Of a DNA stretch of 22,920 bases, positions 16,822 through 21,931 are shown one piece after another. Under the pieces are notes generated by a model. It was not told the origin of the DNA and made no database searches. It saw nothing but the letters and a program-made list of their open reading frames with translations. Each line of letters opens with the position of its first letter. The first letter of the stretch is position 1. The translations under genes and the position numbers were made by a program. This stretch comes from a virus. The stretch spans positions 1 through 22,920 of IMG/VR virus record IMGVR_UViG_3300047457_000670; one strand, written 5' to 3'.

Positions 16822-17262
16822 ATGGCTCTCATTACTTCTACAGAATGCCTTAAAATTTTCGGGCATCCTAGTTCTGAGAAGTACATGAAAATGTGGGATG
16901 TGCCTACTCCGTTGGAGATAGGCGCAATCCCAAAGCGTATCTATTGTTCTACTTTGCTTCCTCTTGCATTAGAGGAAGCATTTAGAAACTTAATAGACGC
17001 TGACATTGTAAATGAACTACGAACGTGGGATGGCTGCTATAACCTTCGCCTTAAAAAGGGTGGAAGCACCTATAGTATGCACGCATGGGGGCTTGCGATA
17101 GATGTCAATGCAGCATGGAATGGTTTTGGTAAGCCGCCAAAACTATCGCAAGCATTTGTAGATTGCTTCACTAGCGAGGGTTTTGAGTGGGGAGGTAAAT
17201 GGAAAACTCCAGATGGTATGCACTTTGAACTCAGTAAAGAGTTCATCCTTAAACATAGCTAA
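16822..17262 (+). CDS. M15-family peptidoglycan peptidase (endolysin)
   Basis: A zinc D-Ala-D-Ala/L-Ala-D-Glu-type peptidase that cuts cell-wall cross-links for lysis. The 146 residues carry the full zinc site: SMHAWGLAIDVN (H87 and D94 of the H-x-G-x-A-x-D pattern, here H-A-W-G-L-A-I-D) and DGMHFE (H134, with acidic D131 as likely general base). There is no signal peptide or wall-binding domain, so a holin would be needed to release it. AAGGG (16812-16816) precedes ATG 16822, which follows the tube gene stop by 1 nt. A virion-carried tail lysin is an alternative because the gene lies between tube and fibre genes. A 10-bp inverted repeat lies inside the gene. Confidence 0.92.
   Translation: MALITSTECLKIFGHPSSEKYMKMWDVPTPLEIGAIPKRIYCSTLLPLALEEAFRNLIDADIVNELRTWDGCYNLRLKKGGSTYSMHAWGLAIDVNAAWNGFGKPPKLSQAFVDCFTSEGFEWGGKWKTPDGMHFELSKEFILKHS
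16955..16980 (+). repeat. 10-bp perfect inverted repeat inside the lysin gene
   Basis: TGCTTCCTCT (16955-16964), a 6-nt loop TGCATT, and AGAGGAAGCA (16971-16980) form a perfect 10-bp stem. There is no T-run after it, so it is not a standard terminator. It encodes part of LLPLALEEAF. A role in pausing or in limiting lysin translation is possible but unproven. Confidence 0.5.
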
Positions 17263-17273
17263 ATTGGTGATTT

Positions 17274-18137
17274 ATGGCCGTTGACGCTGCAAGTACCGCT
17301 ACCGCTGGTAGTGAATTTTCAATGTTAGATACATTACTTAAAGGTGCAAATATGGGTAATTTATTCGGTGGCAATGATTCAAATAACCTTATCGGTGGAC
17401 TTATACTCGGCTCGCTGATGCGAAACGGAGGCAATTTGTGGGGGCCAACCAACGGTGTAGCCATTGACCCAAATGCCCAAAAGCTTGCTATTGATGCCGC
17501 CGTTTCAGCCGCTTTGGCTAATGCCAACCAGGCTAACAACAATAGCATGTTGCTTCTGAAAGACATACAGGATTCCTCCCAAGAAGTAATATCTTCTATT
17601 AGCGCGGCTGAAAATGCCATTAACGCTAGCATTACGCAAGGCAATCAGACCATCCTCATCCAGCAGTTGCAAGCACAAATTGCTAACTTGATGGGGCAAG
17701 GGGAAATTAAGACGGCTATCGCTACCACAAGTGGCAATATCGTCAATGAGATTCATGAATCAGAATCCGCCCTGTCTTCGCAGATGAATGCTCTCAACAC
17801 CAATATGTTGCAGGGCTTTAATAATGTTACGAGAGAAATCACCGCAGATGGTGATAAAACTCGTACTATGATTATGGCGAATCTTGTCACGGAACTTAAT
17901 AATCAAATTGCTGACTTGCGTACTCGCAGTGCAGTTGATGCAGGTGGGGTAAATGTTACTAATAACATTAACCAGAACCAAATGCAGATGCAGCAACAAC
18001 AGCAGGCTATTTTGCAAAGTACCCTTTTGCAGCAACTCGTAGGGGAAATACAGAAGAATACGCAAAGTGTAGTTAACTTAGGGACTATGTCAGGTGGGGC
18101 AGGGCAGCAAACTGCGGCTAACACCAAAGTGTATTGA
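17274..18137 (+). CDS. Unknown coiled-coil phage protein with Gly-rich N-terminus
   Basis: I do not recognise the family with certainty. The 287 residues fall into three parts. The N-terminus is Gly/Asn-rich with a hydrophobic patch (NNLIGGLILGSLMRNGGNLW, about 42-61). A long Ala/Ser/Asn/Gln heptad-like helix follows (about 70-215, with SISAAENAINASI and ALNTNMLQGFNNVTREI). The C-terminus has VNVTNNINQNQMQMQQQQQ and a Gln-rich helix. Similar plans occur in phage virion or internal proteins that associate with membranes, but that is inference. SD TTGGTGA (17264-17270) supports ATG 17274. It lies between the lysin and an internal promoter that overlaps its stop codon. Confidence 0.8.
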   Translation: MAVDAASTATAGSEFSMLDTLLKGANMGNLFGGNDSNNLIGGLILGSLMRNGGNLWGPTNGVAIDPNAQKLAIDAAVSAALANANQANNNSMLLLKDIQDSSQEVISSISAAENAINASITQGNQTILIQQLQAQIANLMGQGEIKTAIATTSGNIVNEIHESESALSSQMNALNTNMLQGFNNVTREITADGDKTRTMIMANLVTELNNQIADLRTRSAVDAGGVNVTNNINQNQMQMQQQQQAILQSTLLQQLVGEIQKNTQSVVNLGTMSGGAGQQTAANTKVY

Positions 18138-18162
18138 AAAAAGGGTGAAAAAGAGGTAAAAT
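18134..18162 (+). promoter_or_regulatory. Sigma70-like internal promoter
   Basis: TTGAAA (18134-18139) and TAAAAT (18157-18162) are separated by exactly 17 bp. They overlap the stop codon of the preceding gene and point at the gene starting at 18195. Predicted start of transcription is near 18169. It has the same hexamers and spacing as the minus-strand promoter at 5505-5477. Confidence 0.65.
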
Positions 18163-18190
18163 ATGGCCTTAAAATCCTTGAAAGGCCATA
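18162..18190 (+). promoter_or_regulatory. Inverted repeat at the internal promoter: operator or SD-masking hairpin
   Basis: TATGGCCTT (18162-18170) and AAGGCCATA (18182-18190) are perfect 9-bp arms around an 11-nt centre. As DNA it covers the end of the -10 and the transcription start, where a repressor would act. As RNA, from read-through transcripts, the right arm contains the AAAGG that is the SD for ATG 18195, four bases after the arm. Confidence 0.55.
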
Positions 18191-18228
18191 ATTCATGTAT
18201 GATATTGCCTCTTTACAAGCGCAATTAG
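18163..18228 (+). CDS. Possible 21-codon leader peptide
   Basis: ATG 18163 follows AGAGG (18152-18156) with an ideal 6-nt spacing and reads MALKSLKGHNSCMILPLYKR plus N to TAG 18228. It overlaps the start of the 18195 gene in another frame and runs through the inverted repeat, so its translation would open the hairpin. It could only be translated from read-through RNA, because its SD overlaps the -10 of the internal promoter. Coding is unproven. Confidence 0.3.
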   Translation: MALKSLKGHNSCMILPLYKRN

Positions 18229-18608
18229 CCCAACTTCAAGCATCTTTACGGACACAACCGGCTACGCAAGCCGCGCAAGCCGCACCACCTGTAAGTGACG
18301 CTAACGCTAACAGCGTTAGCAGCCGAGACTATTTGCGAAGCATTGTAAAGGAAGTTTTAATGGAAGAAGTAGAGGCGGCTAAAGTTGCTATGCAGCCGAA
18401 AGCCGCCACTACCCCGCAAGAGCCTGCTCCTGCGGTAAGTCATTTAATGCGAAGCATCGGTAACGCCTTAGATGAAAATGACCAAGTGTTTCTAACGAAG
18501 CATATTGCATCAGTAGAGAGTGAACTTCCTAAGTTCTTAGAGACAGAGGATGGTAAATTGGCTATCCACTCATTCATACTTTACTTAAAGGGTATTTATG
18601 GAAATTAA
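18195..18608 (+). CDS. Unknown small phage protein, Ala/Gln/Pro-rich
   Basis: I do not recognise this 137-residue protein. It starts with a short amphipathic helix (SLQAQLAQLQASL), then a low-complexity Ala/Gln/Pro linker, a second helix (RDYLRSIVKEVLMEEVEAAK), another Pro/Ala linker, and a compact helical C-terminal part (SIGNALDENDQVFLTKHI, then FILYLKGIYGN). There is no signal peptide, span or metal site. It is the first gene behind the internal promoter and overlaps the next gene by 11 nt. AAAGG before ATG 18195 lies in the arm of a hairpin. An oligomeric adaptor or regulatory role is possible but not shown. Confidence 0.75.
   Translation: MYDIASLQAQLAQLQASLRTQPATQAAQAAPPVSDANANSVSSRDYLRSIVKEVLMEEVEAAKVAMQPKAATTPQEPAPAVSHLMRSIGNALDENDQVFLTKHIASVESELPKFLETEDGKLAIHSFILYLKGIYGN
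18300..18320 (+). repeat. 9-bp perfect inverted repeat with 3-nt loop
   Basis: GCTAACGCT (18300-18308), loop AAC, AGCGTTAGC (18312-18320). It falls in the linker of the unknown gene at 18195 and encodes ANANSVSS. There is no T-run, so it is not a standard terminator. Confidence 0.45.
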
Positions 18609-18831
18609 GCACATAATTAAACCATCATCGGATGAAGTTAAGAATTTATTTAACGTCATCAAAGTTCCGGCAACTATAGTATACCCTAGCGTAGCATTGC
18701 AAGAAGCGGCAATAGACGCCACTATGGTAGAATTTGAAAGTCTGCTTACTAGCTATGTTATGGAAGCATTTGAACTAGGGAAGAAAATGGCTAAGGCAGA
18801 TATGAAAGATAGAGAAATGTATTCTGCGTAA
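18598..18831 (+). CDS. Unknown small helical protein
   Basis: This 77-residue protein is not recognised. It is mostly helical (SSDEVKNLFNVI, then LQEAAIDATMVEFESLLTSY and FELGKKMAKADMKDREM). AAGGG lies 5 nt before ATG 18598. Its start overlaps the previous gene by 11 nt, so the two are probably translated together and may form a pair. No membrane span or signal peptide is visible. Confidence 0.72.
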   Translation: MEIKHIIKPSSDEVKNLFNVIKVPATIVYPSVALQEAAIDATMVEFESLLTSYVMEAFELGKKMAKADMKDREMYSA

Positions 18832-18849
18832 CGCAAATTAGGTGGCGTT

Positions 18850-19209
18850 ATGGCTAATTTAACAATACAAAGTGAAACTACACGAATAAACTTCATTGAG
18901 TATGCTGGCGACACAATTAAAATGTTGTTTGCCTATAAGGATAATTTAGGAGCTTTTATAGATTTAGAAAATTACGAAGTATCAATGGAACTTCGTAAAA
19001 ACCAAGAAGATGCTAACGCAATACTTACTTATAGCTCGGCAAATGGGACTGTCGATACTACAGGGGCCGACGCTAACATTGCATTAGAGATAAGTGCAAC
19101 ACAATCAGCTTCACTCGGGCCAGGCGAATACTTTTACTTTATAAAGTTAGCCATTGATACCTTTGTAAATACCCTTATAGTTGGTAAATTGGTATTGAGG
19201 ATTAGGTAA
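18850..19209 (+). CDS. Fibre/baseplate-associated beta protein
   Basis: The 119 residues show a single beta-rich domain: GDTIKMLFAYKDNLGAFIDL, then YEVSMELRKNQEDANAILTY, and a closing SLGPGEYFYFIKLAID with VGKLVLRIR. This order of strands, with G-D/K-D-N-G-x-x-I-D-L and a G-E-Y-x-Y-x-I-K-L end, is common in small phage proteins encoded just before tail fibres, and resembles the N-terminal domain of some siphovirus baseplate upper proteins. I infer a structural adaptor role. SD AGGTGG precedes ATG 18850. The stop overlaps the next start by one base (TAATG). Confidence 0.7.
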   Translation: MANLTIQSETTRINFIEYAGDTIKMLFAYKDNLGAFIDLENYEVSMELRKNQEDANAILTYSSANGTVDTTGADANIALEISATQSASLGPGEYFYFIKLAIDTFVNTLIVGKLVLRIR

Positions 19210-19580
19210 TGGCGACTACTGACGTAATAGAAGTAGTTGCTAGACCACCTATAGTAAATACTATTACAGCTAGGTTACCACCAGAAGTGGTAACTGTAGA
19301 AGGTATTAGGCAGGGGCCACCTGGTAGAGACGGTAAGTCAACAACTGTAACCTTAGCCCGCTATAATTTTCTTACACCGCGTAAGGATTGGAGTGTTTCG
19401 CATAATAAAGACTCGACTTTTGTGCGCGTTGACTTTTTTGATAGCAATGGCATGATGTTTCTAGCAAATTATACGGTATCGGACACAACGATAGGCATCC
19501 TGCTGTCGTCACCGATGGCAGGGTATATTTTAGTAACTTTTGGAAAAGCAGAAGATGTAGATGTCATTACCTATGAATAA
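19209..19580 (+). CDS. Small fibre-like protein with collagen-like turn and HN module
   Basis: 123 residues. After a strand-rich head (VIEVVARPPIVNTITARLPP) comes GIRQGPPGRDGKST, a short collagen-like G-x-y stretch often found at phage fibre joints. The rest (about 60-118) is a module starting DWSVSHNKDSTFVRVDFFDS and ending SSPMAGYILVTF, which recurs in three downstream proteins (19827, 21498, 21932). A tip or adaptor protein of the tail fibre is the likely role. It is coupled to the previous gene through TAATG, and its stop lies in the first copy of a 28-bp duplication. Confidence 0.7.
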   Translation: MATTDVIEVVARPPIVNTITARLPPEVVTVEGIRQGPPGRDGKSTTVTLARYNFLTPRKDWSVSHNKDSTFVRVDFFDSNGMMFLANYTVSDTTIGILLSSPMAGYILVTFGKAEDVDVITYE

Positions 19581-19633
19581 AGAGCAATTTATACCTTTTT
19601 ATGAATAAAGAGCAATTTATACCTTTTTATGAA
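19572..19633 (+). repeat. 28-bp tandem duplication with third partial copy
   Basis: Two identical 28-bp units (19572-19599 and 19600-19627), each beginning TATGAATAAAGAGC, are followed by TATGAA (19628-19633). The 6-bp TATGAA at each edge indicates slippage or end-joining between short matches. The duplication copied an ATGAATAA stop/start overlap, so both copies carry a start codon and a stop codon. Confidence 0.95.
19573..19608 (+). CDS. Eleven-codon relay ORF created by the duplication
   Basis: ATG 19573 overlaps the stop of the preceding gene (ATGAATAA) and reads MNKEQFIPFYE to TAA 19608. That stop overlaps the ATG at 19601 of the next gene in the same ATGAATAA form. Before the duplication ATG 19573 must have been the start of the full downstream gene. 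It is probably translated as a by-product of reinitiation. Confidence 0.4.
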   Translation: MNKEQFIPFYE

Positions 19634-19825
19634 GTAAAAGTAAAAGATTTACATTTAGCCGCTTATATGAAGTTTCATGGGGCCACCTTTACCATGTTTC
19701 AAGGTGGCTTTTTTTATTTTGAAAGTAATATAACTGAATCAGAGTGGAGAGTCCGGCACAGTAATAGCTGTTGCAGGGGAGTGGACAATGAACTTTTCTC
19801 ACTTAAAAAATTTTTGAGGTCTTAA
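19601..19825 (+). CDS. DUF5659-like small protein
   Basis: 74 residues. The pattern VKDLHLAAYMKFHGATFTM, then GGFFYFES and a C-terminal FSLKKFL resembles DUF5659, a small phage domain of unknown function (D-L-x-L-A-A-x-L at the front, an F-x-F-E strand, a helix end). It starts at ATG 19601 in the second copy of the 28-bp duplication, out of frame with the first copy. It has no SD of its own and probably depends on reinitiation. A terminator-like hairpin lies inside it. It ends one base before the fibre gene. Confidence 0.65.
   Translation: MNKEQFIPFYEVKVKDLHLAAYMKFHGATFTMFQGGFFYFESNITESEWRVRHSNSCCRGVDNELFSLKKFLRS
19682..19715 (+). terminator. Intrinsic-terminator-like hairpin inside a coding region
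   Basis: GCCACCTT (19682-19689), an 11-nt loop, AAGGTGGC (19701-19708), then seven T (19709-19715), one A and four more T. The 8-bp perfect stem with a T-tract is the form of a rho-independent terminator. It lies within the DUF5659-like gene and 111 bp before the tail fibre start. Confidence 0.65.
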
Positions 19826-19826
19826 G

Positions 19827-21074
19827 ATGGCTGACTTTCCTATTTATCACGGTATTAATCTTGCTGCCAATGCTTACATTGAAAACTTCCATGTAGAGCA
19901 GTTGGCTTCTGATCCGGTTCCGGTTGCTGCTGGCCGCGCTTGGTTCAACACCACCGACAAAGTTTGGAAACATTCTACTCTGGATGCAACCGGTGCAGTA
20001 ATTGTTCGTACTTTTGCAACTGCTGAAGCCCTGGCTGCTGACATTGCAACTGTTACTGCGGCTCTGAATGCTGAGATTGCCCGCGCAACTGCTGCTGAAG
20101 CGACGCTGACCACCAATCTTGCTGCTGAAGTTACTCGTGCCACCGCTGCCGAAGCCACCCTGACTTCTAATCTGGCAACGGAAGTTTCACGCGCAACGGC
20201 TGCTGAAGTTGCTTTGGGACAACGAATTGATGCCCTGGGTAACGTCTTTGAATATGTTGGTACTGTCAATGGTGGCGCAGATGCCGCTAATGCCCTTGAC
20301 ATGGATACGCTGGCCCAAAAAGCCACCGGCGATTACTACAAAGTAGCAACTGCTGGTTACTTTAAGGTAGGTGCAGCCGGTACCCCGTTTTATGCCAACC
20401 TGAATGATGGCCTTGTTTTCAACTCCGCTGCTGGCGTTGATAAGATTGACAACACTGACAGTGCTGTTGCCGGTACCACGGATTACATTAGCGTAACTGG
20501 TTCTACCGATACTGGCTTTGTTGTAGACGTTGACACTGCGTTTAAGGCCCGTGTATCAACTCTGGAAAGCGGTCTGGCAGCCGAACTTGTAACTCGTGCC
20601 GCTGCCGACACTGCTCTTGATACTCGCGTTACAACGGTTGAAGGGCAAGTTAATGGTAAGATTGGTGACCTAACCGCTCTTACTACTTCTGAAAAAGGGA
20701 CTATCGTAGGGTCTATCAACTCTCTGAAGTCTGACCTTACTACTGAAGCCTCTGCTCGTTCGACTGCTGATACTACTTTGCAGTCAAACATTGATGCAGA
20801 AGTTGCTGCTCGTACTGCTGCTGACACGGCTATTCGTAATGATTACAATGCTCGCCGGTTTACTTTTTCTAGTACGTCCGCTGCTCTGGAACACACTGTT
20901 ACCCATAACTTGAACTCACAATGGGTAGACTTTACCATTTGGGTGCAGCGTGCTGATGGTTCTTGGCGTAATGACATTGTTTCCGTGAAGGCAACTGATG
21001 CTAATAGCATGACTGTTTATCTGTCAAGTGCTGCTAACGTCCGTTTGAGCGTTACTTCAATGGCTAGCATCTAA
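19827..21074 (+). CDS. Tail fibre protein with coiled-coil shaft
   Basis: The 415-residue fibre has these parts in order. A virion-attachment head includes DPVPVAAGRAWFNTTDKVWK (about 30-49). A coiled-coil shaft (about 68-130) has an 18-residue repeat (ATAAEATLTSNLATEVSR and variants). A globular part follows (about 135-230, with FEYVGTVNGG and DYYKVATAGYF). A second coiled coil spans about 240-345. The C-terminal module begins LEHTVTHNLNSQWVDF and ends VRLSVTSM, shared with neighbours. Such fibres are normally trimers that bind the host surface. SD GAGGT precedes ATG 19827. Codon use is richer in CTG and C-ending codons than its neighbours, like the capsid gene, which fits high expression or separate origin. 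Confidence 0.88.
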   Translation: MADFPIYHGINLAANAYIENFHVEQLASDPVPVAAGRAWFNTTDKVWKHSTLDATGAVIVRTFATAEALAADIATVTAALNAEIARATAAEATLTTNLAAEVTRATAAEATLTSNLATEVSRATAAEVALGQRIDALGNVFEYVGTVNGGADAANALDMDTLAQKATGDYYKVATAGYFKVGAAGTPFYANLNDGLVFNSAAGVDKIDNTDSAVAGTTDYISVTGSTDTGFVVDVDTAFKARVSTLESGLAAELVTRAAADTALDTRVTTVEGQVNGKIGDLTALTTSEKGTIVGSINSLKSDLTTEASARSTADTTLQSNIDAEVAARTAADTAIRNDYNARRFTFSSTSAALEHTVTHNLNSQWVDFTIWVQRADGSWRNDIVSVKATDANSMTVYLSSAANVRLSVTSMASI

Positions 21075-21081
21075 TCTAGCC
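21062..21081 (+). repeat. Short inverted repeat at fibre gene stop
   Basis: GGCTAG (21062-21067) and CTAGCC (21076-21081) flank the TAA stop. The stem is only 6 bp and no T-run follows, so a terminator is unlikely. Confidence 0.3.
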
Positions 21082-21094
21082 TATCGTGGTAGGT

Positions 21095-21304
21095 ATGTTA
21101 AAGTCAATAAATTTTGAAGCTATTAAAACTATAGAAGAAGGTATAGACGCGCTAAACGCGGCTTTACTAGAACTAGAAGACATGGCTGAAAAGACTGACT
21201 TTACATTACCTGCCTCGACTGAAGTATTCTGCGAAAACATCGCCTTTATAAAAAGATATTATGAAAGGCTTGAAGAATTGCTATTAGATAGCACTAAAGC
21301 ATGA
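21095..21304 (+). CDS. Small helical protein, possible fibre assembly partner
   Basis: I chose ATG 21095 (69 residues, MLKSINFEAIKTIEEG), with GTGGT just upstream acting as SD; GTG 21086 in the same frame has no SD. The sequence is acidic and almost wholly helical (DALNAALLELEDMAEKTD, then ENIAFIKRYYERLEELLLD), likely a helical hairpin. The family is not recognised. Small helical proteins after fibre genes are often assembly chaperones, but this is only an inference from position. Its stop overlaps the next start (ATGA). Confidence 0.68.
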   Translation: MLKSINFEAIKTIEEGIDALNAALLELEDMAEKTDFTLPASTEVFCENIAFIKRYYERLEELLLDSTKA

Positions 21305-21486
21305 GCATCAGTAACGACCAAGCAAAGGCTTGGATTAACAATTTGCGTAAGCAAGTCACTAATGCCACAGAGTCTTTAACTACATTAAGGCATCAATACT
21401 TCTTGCTAAATCTCATAGTATTAGCTATTAAAGGCGATGTTACCTTTAGCGGTGCGCCTGTAATAGAGTATGATGCAAAACAGTAA
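21301..21486 (+). CDS. Unknown small protein coupled to the previous gene
   Basis: 61 residues; the start ATG 21301 overlaps the previous stop as ATGA, so translation is probably coupled. It has a helix (QAKAWINNLRKQVTNATESL), then a moderately hydrophobic stretch (YFLLNLIVLAIKGDVTF, about 33-49), too short and charged at its edge to be a confident membrane span, and a short C-terminus. The family is not recognised. It may form a pair with the 69-residue protein. Confidence 0.62.
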   Translation: MSISNDQAKAWINNLRKQVTNATESLTTLRHQYFLLNLIVLAIKGDVTFSGAPVIEYDAKQ

Positions 21487-21497
21487 TAGTCTAATTT

Positions 21498-21908
21498 ATG
21501 TCAAACAATAGCGATGATGACGTTATAATTCACGCTGACGTTATCCATAATGGCTCTCTTACTATAAATCAAGTTGATGCGTTTCCGCCAAACCCTAAAG
21601 TAGTGACGCTTATTGTTAAAGACGACACCCTCTGGGGTTATCTTAACATTCAAGGCGTGACAGCCTGGTGTCCTTTTGCTAAAATACCAATGAATTTTGT
21701 GTATAAGCAAGAGACAGCCGCATTTACTTGGATTGTGCAGCACAATTTAGATGCAAGCGATACTTGGGTTCAAGTAAAAGATACATTAGGTAATCCCGTT
21801 ACTTGTGGTAAACAAGACATAAATAGGAATAGTTTTAGTTTGCATTTTACAGAGCCAACCGCAGGTGCCGCGCTAGTTATTGCAAATACAGAATTGCAAA
21901 TGGCTTAA
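21498..21908 (+). CDS. Stand-alone tail fibre head protein with HN module
   Basis: 136 residues in two parts. Residues about 8-66 (HADVIHNGSLTINQVDAFPP, then TLIVKDDTLWGYLNI and AWCPFA) match the N-terminal head of the next fibre gene. Residues about 78-134 are the HN module (FTWIVQHNLDASDTWVQVKD to GAALVIANTE). It lacks any shaft, so it looks like a shortened paralogue of the gene at 21932. It may be a fibre adaptor, or a remnant of a duplicated fibre. The SD before ATG 21498 is weak (TAATTT directly upstream). Confidence 0.72.
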   Translation: MSNNSDDDVIIHADVIHNGSLTINQVDAFPPNPKVVTLIVKDDTLWGYLNIQGVTAWCPFAKIPMNFVYKQETAAFTWIVQHNLDASDTWVQVKDTLGNPVTCGKQDINRNSFSLHFTEPTAGAALVIANTELQMA

Positions 21909-21931
21909 CAAGCCTTTAATTGAGGTCATTT

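Noticed and set aside
19874-20326. 150-codon open frame on the minus strand (and 20483-20827)
   Set aside because: These are antisense to Ala/Thr coiled-coil repeats of the fibre gene. The Ala/Val/Ser-rich translation is a product of codon bias, not a protein.
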